DNA from: Taudactylus pleione
Lineage: Eukaryota; Chordata; Amphibia; Anura; Myobatrachidae
DNA: 64,000 bases
Direction of reading: 5' to 3'
Assembly (NCBI GenBank): GCA_031769625.1
Contig: JAUIMM010000602.1
Span: 186,001-250,000 of the forward strand
Shown here: piece after piece, positions 44,271 through 55,252 of the stretch
Layout of the letters: each line of letters starts with the position of its first letter
Numbering within the stretch: the first letter of the stretch is position 1
Program-made: the position numbers and the translations under genes
The notes under the pieces: model-generated
What the model saw: the letters and a program-made list of their open reading frames with translations, nothing else
Database searches by the model: none
What the model was told of the DNA's origin: nothing

Positions 44271-44994
44271 TTAGAAATATGAGAATGCTAACTATATGAG
44301 GGCAGAAATTTACAGTTTGCAGGAGGGTGCCTAACGCCCTAGCATCGGCCCTTCTTCACAGGTTAAATTCTCCGTTAACAGTTGACACTCAAGGGTTGAG
44401 TGAATTAAGGTAACTTGTACCTTCTTTTTACTCCCTAGTGCCAGAGAGCCAAGAGTGTGACCCAGCAGGGTAGTGGGGGCTGGATAGCACAATGACCCCA
44501 CCTTCGGTAACTCCCCTGAGCAGATCCTTCCAACGAGGGTATTAGGAGGGTGATAAAGGAGGGTTAGACTGAGGGCTGGAGAGATGAGTCCCTGGCCCTA
44601 GGATAAGAGGTGATACTCTTGCCAGGGAATCATTGTGGGAACTGTCGTGTGGAATTGTATTACTGAAGTATGCTGTGCTCTATATCACCCATTCTGATCA
44701 ATAAACCACCATTGGTTTTCATCTACCACCGTGCCCAAGTAATCTGCAGCCCCATAGCCTCTGTAATTACGTGAATAATATGTGGTGCACCAATGCTGCC
44801 TTTATTGAGACTTTCTGTTCTGTCGATGTGGAATGTCTTATTGATAAATGCAGGCCCTTTTATTTGCCTAGAGAAATCTTATCAGTGATAGTGGTGGCTG
44901 TTTATATTCCCCCCGCAGGCAAATGAGGGTTGTGCTCTGGACATTGTATGTAATGCCCGAGCTAAACCACAATCTGCTTATGTGGAAGGAGCAT
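44271..44994. other. Non-coding intron interval
   Basis: Nothing recognisable beyond a possible retroelement leader wording near 44420-44620. No gene. Confidence 0.35.
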
Positions 44995-46090
44995 CCAGTG
45001 ACTGTGTGTCACCAGCCCAGAGATCTGACCAGTCTCCTCCCCACACTCTCTGGTGTATCTCATACATCAGGAGCCATCAGCCCCTATTATACTCCTGCTC
45101 TCCCCCTCACATCATGACACTGTGTGTTACCAGCCCAGAGATCTGACCGGTCTCCTCCCTACACTCTCTGGTGTATCTCATACATCAGGAACCATCAGCC
45201 CCTATTATACTCCTGCTCTCCTCCTCACATCATGTCACTGTGTGTTACTAGCCCCGAGATCTGACCAGTCTCCTCCCCACACTCTCTGGTGTATCTCATA
45301 CATCAGGAGCCATTAGCCCCTATTATACTCCTGCTCTCCCCCTCACATCATGTCACTGTGTGTTACCAGCCCAGAGATCTGACCAGTCTCCTCCCCACAC
45401 TCTGGTGTATCTATACATCAGGAGCCATCAGCCTCTATTATACTCCTGCTCTCCCCCTCACATCATGTCACTGGGTGTTACCAACCCAGAGATCTGACCA
45501 GTCTCCTCCCCACACTCTCTGGTGTATCTCATACATCAGGAGCCATCAGCCCCTATTATACACCTGCTCTCCTCCTCACATCATGTCACTGTGTGTTACC
45601 AACCCAGAGATCTGACCAGTCTCCTCCACACACTCTGGTGTATCTATACATCAGGAGCCATCAGCCTCTATTATACTCCTGCTCTCCCCCTCACATAATG
45701 TCACTGGGTGTTACCAACCCAGAGATCTGACCAGTCTCCTCCCCACATTCTCTGGTGTATCTCATACATCAGGAGCCATCAGCCCCTATTATACTCCTGC
45801 TCTCCCCCTCACATCATGTCACTGGGTGTTACCAGCCCAGAGATCTGACCAGTCTCCTCCACACACTCTGGTGTATCTATACATTAGGAGCCATCAGCCT
45901 CTATTATACTCCTGCTCTCTCCCTCACATCATGTCACTGGGTGTTACCAGCCCAGAGATCTGACCAGTCTCCTCCACACACTCTGGTGTATCTATATATC
46001 AGGAACCATCAGCCCCTATTATACTCCTGCTCTCCCCCTCACATCATGTCACTGGGTGTTACCAGCCCAGAGATCTGACCAGTCTCCTCT
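44995..46090 (+). repeat. 118-bp minisatellite, array 2
   Basis: About nine copies of the same 118-bp unit as 33320-34640, several shortened to about 113 bp ('cacactctggtgtatctata'). Like array 1 it follows an E exon of gene 2 (E2), which supports duplication of a D-E-array segment. Confidence 0.93.
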
Positions 46091-46914
46091 CTGCACTATA
46101 AAACCATATACTCACACATCACAACAAACTCCATGTATACACACACACAAAGCTATAAGCACACACTTATTATTGCACAGTGCTTCCACCAATGCTTGTC
46201 TACAATGAATTATTCAGCCTATAATAGTAGTGTGACTGTGACAGTGGGACTGTGACACCTGAGTGTGACCAGCGGGACATATAGTAGCTGTTCCACTGTT
46301 GCCATTTGCTACCTTTGTGCCTACCTGGAGACCTGTGAGTAGTGTAAACGGTGGCCAGGACATGCTGCTAGTGTACACAGCTATTGTGCTTCCACATCTC
46401 CAGTGTGTATGTGTGAGAGAAGTGAATGGTTGCCCAGTGTCACTGGCTTATGTGGTTTCCTGTCCCATGATAGTAGCTGGGCAATGTGTAAGCTGGGGGA
46501 ATGTTACTCACCACATGTCACCATGGCTGGGTCTATGCCATCTGCTTGGTAATCCTGTTGTGTTGTATTTTATCTGTGCAGCAAGAGCCATATCTGCTGT
46601 ATGTACAGTTATTATTGTAATAATTAGCTGTACAGTAGTTTGCAAATTCAAATTAGACATCGTGGTCTCACTATCAGTATTATTTACTGTTATTCTTAGG
46701 GGGTCCGTATGCCTTATGCTGTATATAAACATAACACATTGCAAGCCTAACAAGGGAATAGTGCATAAGACTTACAGTACAAAACATTGTAGCACATGGG
46801 ACACCAGCTATAACAACATTGAAGCTTATACAGTCACGGTAATCACAGAAGCAGCACGGGCTGAGCCCAATGGTTCTGTTAGTACATGGGAGGAGGTAAT
46901 AGTGTAGGTCAGGG
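46091..46914 (+). other. Interval with a 202-codon open frame of no known family
   Basis: An open frame at 46299-46907 starts MPFATFVPTWRP and contains two hydrophobic stretches. It has no domain I recognise and lies in an intron of gene 2. Composition is like its surroundings. It is probably chance, but it is one of the few long non-repeat frames here. Confidence 0.2.
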
Positions 46915-47715
46915 GAGCGAGAGCACAAAAGGAAAGAGGGCCCTGCTCATTAGAGCTTACAATCTATAGGTGGAGGGGCTGACAGACAGGGGTGACACAC
47001 GGGAGAGACAGTGAGCGAGGATCATAGTGAGATGAGTTAGAATGAGAGCAGGGAAGCTTTAGTAGAGGTTAAGGTGGGACGTAGTAGAGGTGGGATTGAG
47101 AGTCTGTATGAAGCTTAGAAAGAGGTGGAGAGTCTGAGAGTATGAGTTCCAGTGGTGGGGAGCAGCACCAGCAAAGTCTTGGAGGCAGGAGGGGAAGGAT
47201 ATAATTAGTTGGGAGGAGAGGTGCCAAGCATTGTCAGGGCAAAGTGGGTGATGGTAGTCTAGAGGGAGATGCAGTTGGAGATATAGGGGGGAGAGGGCTT
47301 TATAGGTGAGTAAAAGGTGTTTGAATTGGATTCTGAAGGAGATGAGGAGCCAGTGTTGGACCTTTTGGGATAGTGGAGGCAGAAGCAGTAGATTGGAGAA
47401 GATGAGCCTGGCAGCAGCATTGAGGACAGTTTGGAGTGATGAGAGATCAGAGTTGGGGAGGACACATGGGAGGAGGTTACAGTAACCCAGTCTGGAGGTG
47501 AGTGGATGACTGGGAGAGGGACTGAATGAGGGTATTGAGAGGGTGGAGTTGAGGATATCTCCAAGACAGAGGACTTGTGAGATGGATGACATGGTGAGGT
47601 TGCTGATGGATAGTAAAATTGAGGGAGGTGAGAGGACTCCAGGTGGTGAGAAGACAATCAGCTCATTCTTAGACATGTTAAGTTCAAGAAAATGGTGAGA
47701 CATCCAGAACATTTG
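46915..47715 (-). mobile_element. LINE-2 (L2-type) ORF2 3' fragment
   Basis: The minus-strand frame 47059-47871 contains HFLELNMSKNELIVFSPPG, then SPSPSHPLTSRLGYCNLLPC, LQTVLNAAARLIF and FRIQFKHLLLTYKALSP. These are the well-known C-terminal blocks of L2/CR1-group reverse transcriptase ORFs. The RT catalytic core is absent. A 3' tail follows to about 46915. It is 5'-truncated, as is usual for LINE copies, and lies in the gene 2 intron before exon F. Confidence 0.85.
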
Positions 47716-47765
47716 CTCCTCAATATAAACAATTATGTCTATCCTCATACGTTTGTTTCCAGTAG

Positions 47766-49183
47766 ATGGACGCACAAGCAGGAATACCTCGGAGGGAGAT
47801 CTCATTCTGTTTCCAGGTTTTAAAATAGAAGATAAGAACATCAGACAAGATTGTCCAGGAGAAAACCCCATTACCCTAAATATACATCCAGCACTTCACA
47901 GTGCGGATATGTCATATGGTCCCTCTAATCATGAGGAACGTTCTTCTGATAATTCAGATCTTGTTACACACAGTACAGCTCATAAAGGTGATACGATATT
48001 ATCTTGTTTTGATTCTGGTAAAAGTTCTATACATCAGTCATTTTCTGTTACACATCATAGAAGTTACACAGGTGAGAGGCCATTTCTATGCTCTGAGTGT
48101 GGGAAATGTTTTACCAAGAAATCACATCTTGTTAGACATAAGATAACACACACAGGTGAAAAGCCATTTCCATGCTCTGACTGTGGGAAATGTTTTACAC
48201 ATAAATCAGATCTTGTTACACATATGAGAAATCACACAGGTGAGAAACCATTTTCCTGTTCTGAGTGTGGGAAATGTTTTACACATAAATCATCTCTTGT
48301 AGTACATCAGAGAAGTCACACAGCCGAGAAGCTACTTCCATGCTCTGATTGTGGGAAACGTTTTACCAAGAAATCACTTCTTGTTAAACATCAGAGAACT
48401 CACACAGGTGAGAGGCCATTTCTATGCTCTGAGTGTGGTAAATGTTTTACCCAGAAATCACATCTTGCTAGACATAAGATGACACATACAGGTGAGAAGC
48501 CATTTACATGCTCTGACTGTGGCAAATGTTTTACACATAAATCAGATCTTGTTACACATCAGAGATGTCACACAGGTGAGAAACCATTTTCCTGTTCTGA
48601 GTGTGGGAAATGTTTTACACAGAGATCATCTCTTGTTGTACATCAGAGAAGTCACACAGGTGAGAAGCTACTTCCATGCTCTGATTGTGGGAAATGTTTT
48701 ACCAAGAAATCACTTCTTGTTAGACATCAGAGAACTCACACAGGTGAGAAGCCTTTTTCATGTCCTGAGTGTGGGAAATGTTTTATACGGAAAACACATC
48801 TTCTTATACATCAGGGAAGTCACACAGGTGAGAATCCATTTCCATGCCCTGAGTGTGGGAAATGTTTTATACATAAATCAGATCTTGTTACACATATGAG
48901 ACGTCACACAGGTGAGAAACCATTTTCCTGTTCTGAGTGTGGGAACTGTTTTACACAGAGATCATCTCTTGTTGTACATCAGAGAAGTCACACAGTTGAG
49001 CAGTTACTTCTATGCTCTGAGTGTGGGAAATGTTTTACCAAGAAATCACTTCTTGTTAGACATCAGATGACACACACCGGTGAGAAACCTTTTTCATGTC
49101 CTGAGTGTGGGAAATGTTTTATACGGAAATCACATCTTCTTATACATCAGAGAACTCACACAGGTGAAATACAATTTCATTGA
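47766..49183 (+). CDS. Gene 2 last exon (F): C2H2 zinc-finger array, 13 fingers
   Basis: Encodes the DNA-binding part of a nuclear amphibian-type finger protein. The acceptor tttccagtag ends at 47765. With the last G of exon E the first codon is GAT ([12 protein letters not shown]), and the frame runs to TGA at 49181-49183. A spacer ([20 protein letters not shown]) and one degenerate finger (SCFDSGKSS, second Cys lost) precede 13 canonical fingers with mostly TGEKPF linkers. Fingers 1-4 and 5-8 repeat the same order of types (SHL, SDL, SSL, SLL), as do 9-12, so the array grew by duplicating a four-finger block. With A, B, C, D1, E1 the protein is about 673 residues; with D2, E2 instead about 720; with all exons about 790. 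DNA targets are unknown. Confidence 0.93.
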
Positions 49184-49246
49184 GCTGATATTCATGGACC
49201 CTAGGTGCTGCACAGAGCACAATCCAGGTGTGTAGGAGGAAAACAC

Positions 49247-49252
49247 AATAAA
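49247..49252 (+). terminator. Polyadenylation signal of gene 2 (AATAAA)
   Basis: AATAAA lies 64 bp past the stop codon, in 'aaacacaataaatagtc'. Canonical and well placed for a short 3'UTR. Confidence 0.7.
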
Positions 49253-49377
49253 TAGTCTTAATAACGACTAAGTAAACAACAATATGTAGTTGGTATCTAG
49301 TGAGGAAGTCTATGTCATGCTGCCAGTCTATACGTTATAGTCACACATAAACAAAGTACAACAGCAGGAAGTGGAGA

Positions 49378-49815
49378 TGGTTCAGGAAGAGCATAGATCA
49401 CAGCGTAGTCAGTCACCAGGAGCGTCTGCAGGTCACATATAAAGAGTTAATAACACTGTAACTGTATATGATGGTAGCGTAATAACACTGTAACTGTATA
49501 TGATGGTAGCACAATAACAACCAATCTGGGGAGACTCATCCTAGCTGGAGTTTCTACATATAGTTCCTACCAATTGGTGTTTATTGCACTTCCATCATAT
49601 ACAGATACAGTGTTATTAGCTCTGTACCATCATACACAGTTACAGTGTTATTGCGTTACCATCATATACAGTTAGTGTTATTGTGCTACCATCATATACA
49701 GTTACAGTGTTATTAGCTCTGTACCATCATATACAGTTACAGTATTATCAGCTCTGTATATGTGACGTGCAGACGCTCCTGGTGACTGATCACAGTGTGG
49801 TCTATGCTCTGACCA
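49378..49815. repeat. Large imperfect palindrome (~430 bp)
   Basis: The left arm 'agagcatagatcacagcg', 'agtcaccaggagcgtctgca' and 'cactgtaactgtatatgatg' returns in inverse as 'catcatatacagttacagtg', 'gcagacgctcctggtgact' and 'gtggtctatgctctg'. Each arm also has internal direct repeats of the 'gtaactgtatatgatggtag' motif. It can form a long hairpin; likely a fold-back transposon. It lies just downstream of gene 2. Confidence 0.85.
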
Positions 49816-49919
49816 TTTCATTCACCTTTATCACATTTATATGCGTGAGATATTAAATAGCTGCTGAATATTTACACTATGGCCGATTGATGAAATTAAT
49901 GTATATTATTTAGGTACTA

Positions 49920-50278
49920 CTTATGGTGCATCAGTACTAAATACTGTACAAGCTGTGTACATTAATGTATATAATAAAAGCCTTTGTGGCCTACAGTATG
50001 TTGGATGTACCATTCGTTTCCTGAAATCTAGACTTAGGGAACACAGAGTGAACATAGTAAAGGGTCACCAGCCGCACAGTGTGTCGCAGCACTTTGCTAC
50101 CAATCACAGCTGTGCTCCTGAAGACCTGTCACATGTAGGGGTGCAGCATGTGATGAGGACAAGCAGGGGCGCAGACAGGAACTTATGTGCTAAAGAGGCA
50201 TTATGGGTGTTTACATTACAAACCTTGTTCCCACGAGGGCTCAGTGATACTATAGATTATGAGTCCTGTGCTTAGATG
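49920..50278 (+). mobile_element. Penelope-like element, GIY-YIG endonuclease fragment
   Basis: The open frame includes VYINVYNKSLCGLQYVGCTI, then RFLKSRLREHRVNIVKGHQP, HSVSQHFATNH and a terminal ALWVFTLQTLFPRGLSD. The QYVGCT-(x)-LKSRLREH pattern with a late FTLQTL-PRGLN-type end is typical of the C-terminal GIY-YIG nuclease of Penelope-like retroelements. The RT part is missing. The frame from 49955 to the stop at 50273-50275 is uninterrupted, suggesting a fairly recent copy. Confidence 0.75.
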
Positions 50279-50339
50279 TTGGTGTAGTCAGCCTGGTCAG
50301 CTGGACCCGTATATGAGGCCATAACTGCATCTCTTTTTG

Positions 50340-50640
50340 TACAAATAGGGGTTACATGACTTGTGTGTGGAGTCTGTTACCCGTATTCCCCACATGTGTA
50401 GGTAACACGATACCAGGATGAAATGAATAACTGATAGAGGAGACCAGCCTATAATGATGGGATGTGCAGGGCATGTAATTCTCTCTGTATTTAGGTCTCT
50501 TACCCATATTCCCCACATGTAGGTAACACGATACCAGGATGAAATGAATAACTGATGGAGGAGACCAGCCTACAATGATGGGATGTGCAGTATAGGACAT
50601 GTAATTCTCTCTGTATTTAGGTCTGTTCAGCATTAATAGA
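50340..50640. repeat. Tandem duplication, ~125-bp unit
   Basis: 'attccccacatg..taggtaacacgatacca' and 'aatgatgggatgtgcag' occur twice in a row (about 50388-50510 and 50507-50620). Non-coding. Confidence 0.8.
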
Positions 50641-50649
50641 TGCACCACT

Positions 50650-51190
50650 AAGACACATTGTGGTTAGGGTGGTGTAACTAGTGGTATATTTCCTGTAATA
50701 GGTAAAGAAGATACATGTGTTAATGTTTGTGGGTGTAGAGTAGTCTTTCAAATTTGTCTATTACAGCCAGAGGTAATAGGTTTGAGGCCAAGTAAGAACT
50801 TGGAGGGGACAAATATGTAATTTGTGGTTCAATACAATACAAATCCTTATACTTTATAGTCACATGATGTAATTATATACATGGATAACAACTAGCTAAT
50901 TTATTCTCAACTATAACCCTTTTCTCATATTTTACTCTCATTTGTTTGTATACGAGTGAACTTTAGCGCCCACTGATAATGTGTTATATGAGGATTTAAT
51001 AACATGGGAGAAAATTGGGCTAGATTGTATAAAAGTACATAAATATGAAGATTATATTGTTGACTATTAAATTATTGAAAAATAAATTGGACTATACCTT
51101 ATGAGCGAGTCATATTACAGTGACTTTGATGATAGGGATAATAGAATATGTTAACTTAATAGAAATAGGTCTAATCTGAGCCCAGCTCCA
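50650..51190. other. AT-rich non-coding interval
   Basis: Nothing recognised. Confidence 0.4.
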
Positions 51191-51196
51191 TCACTA

Positions 51197-51275
51197 GCAG
51201 GTGGAGAGATAGAGCAGTGGTAGAGAAAAGGTTTAGGAAGCACAAGGTGATGAGTTCGAGTCCTGGGAAGGGAGG
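51197..51275 (+). repeat. tRNA-derived SINE head / pseudo-tRNA
   Basis: 'gatagagcagtggtagaga' matches a Pol III A-box context and 'gatgagttcgagtcctggg' a B-box, about 45 bp apart as in a tRNA. Acceptor-stem pairing is poor, so this is not a functional tRNA gene. Confidence 0.55.
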
Positions 51276-52025
51276 TGGATCAATTTTGGTGAGTACATTG
51301 AATTTAAATCAGGATATTATATCTTAAGGATGACAAACCTCCAGTTTTAACATAAATAGCTATTCTGAATGGGGGTGCTACCATAGACACAAATTATCAA
51401 TGAAACAATTGGGAAAGAGAAGCTTTGTCAGCTATGGTGTACTCACAGAAACATATAATAAAATATAACTTTGTATGTTTCATTCTAAAATATGGAATCA
51501 AGTTTTAAAACTAGCAAAATAAAAACAGAAAGAAAATTAAAATTGTGAAAAGAATGTTCAGTGTATTTTATTCACATTTTCTAACTATGTCAATCAAATA
51601 TGTTATCAATAAAGTTGGATGTGTAAGAAATTGTCAGTGTCCTGTGTATTTTTGGAATGATTTATGAGTGATTACAGTAATATTCCTGACCTTATATTTG
51701 TACATATATTTAATACATATATATTATTTGGGTGGTTTTACAGATTTTTTTTATAAAATCTCAATGAGCCTGTATTTATGTATATGGCACAATATTTGCC
51801 TCAGAGATCATATATATCTCCTATTGTAAGGGATTAGAACTACTTATATAAATGTATTTGAACTTCACCAAAATGAATCTGTATGAAGAAACCAACATTT
51901 GAGGTGAAAGTACAACCAAAACTATATTATTATATAACCACACACAGATATTAACAAATGGAGATAGCTGACTTCTGGTTCTGACTGCATGGAGTGAGCG
52001 TCTCCCTCCCGGCACTCCGCCATGA
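51276..52025. other. AT-rich non-coding interval before L1
   Basis: No gene; the last part may be L1 5'UTR. Confidence 0.4.
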
Positions 52026-52930
52026 ACCCAGTGAATTTAACTTTTAAAGGCTGATTAAACAGTCTCCAAAAGGGATTCCCATTACTATTACATTCTCCAG
52101 TGCTTTATGGAGAAATTCTCTCCTGCATCCTCTGCTGCTCCAACCTAGACAAGGAAAACGCCGGGCTGAAGCTATCATGGAGGCACTCACACCAGCACAC
52201 AATAAAGCTGCAACCTCTGACGCTGGTATAACGCAGATCTACCTCCTACAGTGCAGTAGTAGAGGCAATGAAATCCACTATGGGTCCCCTTTTAAATCAA
52301 GCTGTTAGTGACATTTCAACCCAGCTACAGCAATTGTCCCACAGAGTCTGACGCAGAGCATAGAATAGGCTCCCTCTATAACCATATGGCGGATGTTCAA
52401 TATTCCATAAAAAATTGGAAAAGGAGAAATTTCAATTGAAAAACAAACTTGATGACCTTGAAAATAGGTCTGGAAGAAACAACATCAGGCTGGTGGGGTC
52501 ACCTAAGTCTGTGAAGGGACAGGCGCTGGCAGTTTGTTCCATCCACATCACCGTCACTTTTAGGCATTACAAAGAATGCAAAGATCTGGTGATAGAGCGG
52601 GATCTCAGAGTGGGTCCTTCTCCTAGACCCACAGATACCAGACCTAGGGTCACATCATTTAAATGCCGAAATTATCTCCACAAGGCGGCATTTTGGAGTG
52701 TTTCGCAGAATAGGAATATCTCCTGGGAGGGCCATCAATTCTATATCTTCTAAGAATTTTCTGTGGATCTCACATGTGCCTGAAAAGCTTCCTCACCAAT
52801 TTGCTCAGAACTCATCCGGGAATGCAAGAAATTCACACTGATATACCCTGTTAGACTCCGCTTGTTCCAAGAGGATTCCTTCTAAGACCTCACCTGCCCA
52901 GACGACACACAAGCATATTTACATGAGAAA
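52026..52930 (+). pseudogene. L1/Tx1-like ORF1 remnant
   Basis: Frames contain KEKFQLKNKLDDLENRSGRN, NIRLVGSPKSVKG, KCRNYLHKAAFWS and NISWEGHQFYIF, then after a stop a block near 52830-52910 with RLRLFQED. This is the coiled-coil end, RRM-like and C-terminal domain order of L1 ORF1 RNA-binding proteins. The LENRSRRNN motif is present with one Arg changed to Gly. Stops and frameshifts inactivate it. Confidence 0.75.
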
Positions 52931-53099
52931 GCTCAATAACGAAGTGCAGATATCTCCCACCCAGTTTCTGCTCCATGGGCTTACATGCAAAATCCATATT
53001 TCCTGCTTTGCTTAAGAGCTCATTCATGCCAACCTATTTTTCTGATTAGGGTATTTATATATTGTTTATTATACACGTCTGATTTCTCTTCTTGTTTTA

Positions 53100-53576
53100 T
53101 GTCACTATTTTCTATTATATATATGGTCCCAGTAGCGCATGCAGAGGGGGTTTCTGAGTACCTAGAAACCCCCCCTGCACACACACACTGACAGCCCGAG
53201 CCTTCTTCCGCACGGGCTGTCAGAAAACTAGCCCTTCTGTTTTAGCTAAGGCAGGGAAGGGAACCCTCTCTCTGCACTCACATTGCTGAACGTTCAAAAC
53301 CATCCCCCTCTACACACGCTGCTGCACGGGAGCTCTCCACAGCCCAGACAGGCACGATGGTGAGTTAACCCTTTGAAAACCTTCATGGTTTCTAGAGTGA
53401 TTGCTTATGAATGCTTCAAGGGTGCCCTTCCAAAACATCACTAGCCCAGGCCCTGGTATGTATATGTATGCATGTATGTATGTGTGTGTGTATGTATGTA
53501 TGTGTATATACACATACATATGTATGCATACATATTATGTATACACATGTGTGTATACATATATACATATATATAT
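53100..53576. other. Insert junction and TG/TA microsatellite
   Basis: Sequence not related to L1 includes a 'gacagcccgagccttcttcc' / 'gcacgggctgtcag' hairpin (about 53190-53225) and a (TATG)n/(TG)n/(TA)n run at 53455-53576. No gene. Confidence 0.6.
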
Positions 53577-54172
53577 TGTGATAGGATCACTGGTAAAGTG
53601 GTCTGTGGCAGGTACATTTGTCCCAGATTCCTGTCTTATGTGTTTTAAACCCCCAGGAGAAAGTCTGCAGTGTAGCAGGCTTGAGTTTCGGCTTTTTGAA
53701 AAGCCGGTTTGGGACCTGGGGGTTGTGGGTGAGAGGAGAGGGAGGGCTCCACCCACGGCCACTCCAGGTTTTGGTTCTCGCAGCCTGGTAACAGTCTTGT
53801 TAGGGTTTCCACCTGAGAGTGGCCAATATAAGCCTAGTGTGTTTAGGGCTGAGTGTCTCACCTGGGAGAGCAGACAGGGAGTTTGCTCAGACACTTGAAA
53901 ATCTATCCGTGAGTGCTGTGCTTTTGTTGCTGGTGAGGGCATTAGGCCCTGCCAGGTCCTTGAGTGAGGGAACCACTTGTGAAGTTAGAGCCCCGACAGG
54001 GCTAGGATTTATGTTTATGTTTTCTTTATGTTATTTCTGACGTTGTACAATAAAGACTGGCGCCGACCAGCTTGTACTCAAATCCAGACTGGCGTACTGT
54101 TTCCCAGCTGCTGTGTGTGTAAGGAAGGAGACCTCTACCCAGGAGAGGGTCCCCTAATCTGACTGTGTCACA
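53577..54172 (+). mobile_element. Solo LTR related to the 62-64 kb gypsy element
   Basis: A 596-bp block starts TGTGATAGGATCAC and ends GACTGTGTCACA. It carries a TATA-like 'caatataagcc' (53823) and a polyadenylation signal 'acaataaagac' (54047). It aligns with the 3' LTR at 63764 ('tgtgata..gcactggtaaagt') and with the 5' LTR end at 62040-62180 ('gctgtttcc..gctgctgtg', 'acc..ccaggagaggg'). It sits in TA-repeats on both sides, so the target duplication cannot be resolved. Confidence 0.85.
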
Positions 54173-54251
54173 ATATATATATATATATGATACTGTCTCT
54201 GCCTGCACTTCTCTCTGAATCTATATGAGACCTGGAGCTCCATCCCTTTGC

Positions 54252-54283
<32 letters not shown>

Positions 54284-54287
54284 CACA

Positions 54288-54358
<71 letters not shown>

Positions 54359-54720
54359 CATGTCTCCTGCTCAATGGAGCAATCCAGCGTGAACTGACGT
54401 TTCAAGGCCTCAACGGCCTTTTCTCAAGGTGTGCTTATATATATATATATACATACACACACACTATATATATATATACATACACACACACTATATATAT
54501 ATATACATACACACACACACTATATATATATATATATACATACACACACACTAATATATATATATACATACACACACACTATATATATACATACACACAC
54601 ACTATATATATAACATTTAAGTTTTACATATATTTATATATAAATATAGTGTGTATAGAAATATACAGGCGTGTATGTATGTATGTGTGTGTATGTATAT
54701 ATATATATATATTAGTTTTT
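54173..54720. repeat. (TA)n/(CA)n compound microsatellite
   Basis: Long runs of 'tatata' and 'acacacac' alternate, with two unique islands (54190-54252 and 54355-54437, the latter containing 'tttcaaggcctcaacggcct'). Non-coding; frames full of YIYIHTHT are array products. Confidence 0.92.
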
Positions 54721-55099
54721 TGTTTTTTTCCCGAGATTGGGGATTTGGAAACCCCCCTTTAAATATCCTGCGTTTGCCCCTGTGGTCCAGTATACTCACT
54801 ATGATATCCCCCCCCCTGCTTCTGTACTGTAGGGGTAGTGGCCAAAAGCTCGGGATCAGAAAGTTTTCTGTATATGGTATTACTGTACATATTGTGGTTT
54901 GGGTTTTTTACACCAGGAAGTTGTATAGATCTGGTATATTTACCTGCTCTGTTACAGGGATGTTTATCCTATGGGTTATTATCACATTGCTCCCCTTATT
55001 TTGCTGTGTCTGTCTTTTTTCCTCATGTATATTCCCTCCTCCACTTTCTCTTCCCTGTTGTGCCCATACTCATACCTGTTATCTGATATCTATAAGGAA

Positions 55100-55252
55100 A
55101 TGACCATCATGTCTATTCCTATTATGTCTCAGCTGAATATAGGATCTTGGGATATTGGGGGCATTAATTCTCCTGCTAAGAGGTGTAGGGTACTACTTTA
55201 TCTGGCCAAAGAGAATATGGATGTAGTATTTCTTCAGGAGACAGTGACCTGA
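55100..55252 (+). pseudogene. L1 ORF2 N-terminus (AP-type endonuclease start)
   Basis: The frame MSQLNIGSWDIGGINSPAK, then RCRVLLYLAKENMDVVFLQE is the start of an L1/Tx1 endonuclease; the usual SWNIGG asparagine is Asp here (SWDIGG). It stops after about 50 codons and most of the nuclease is missing. Confidence 0.78.

Noticed and set aside
51197..51275. Functional tRNA gene
   Set aside because: A- and B-boxes are present but acceptor and D stems do not pair well; a SINE head is more likely.
53401..54799. Frames rich in YIYIHTHT
   Set aside because: Translated TA/CA microsatellites.
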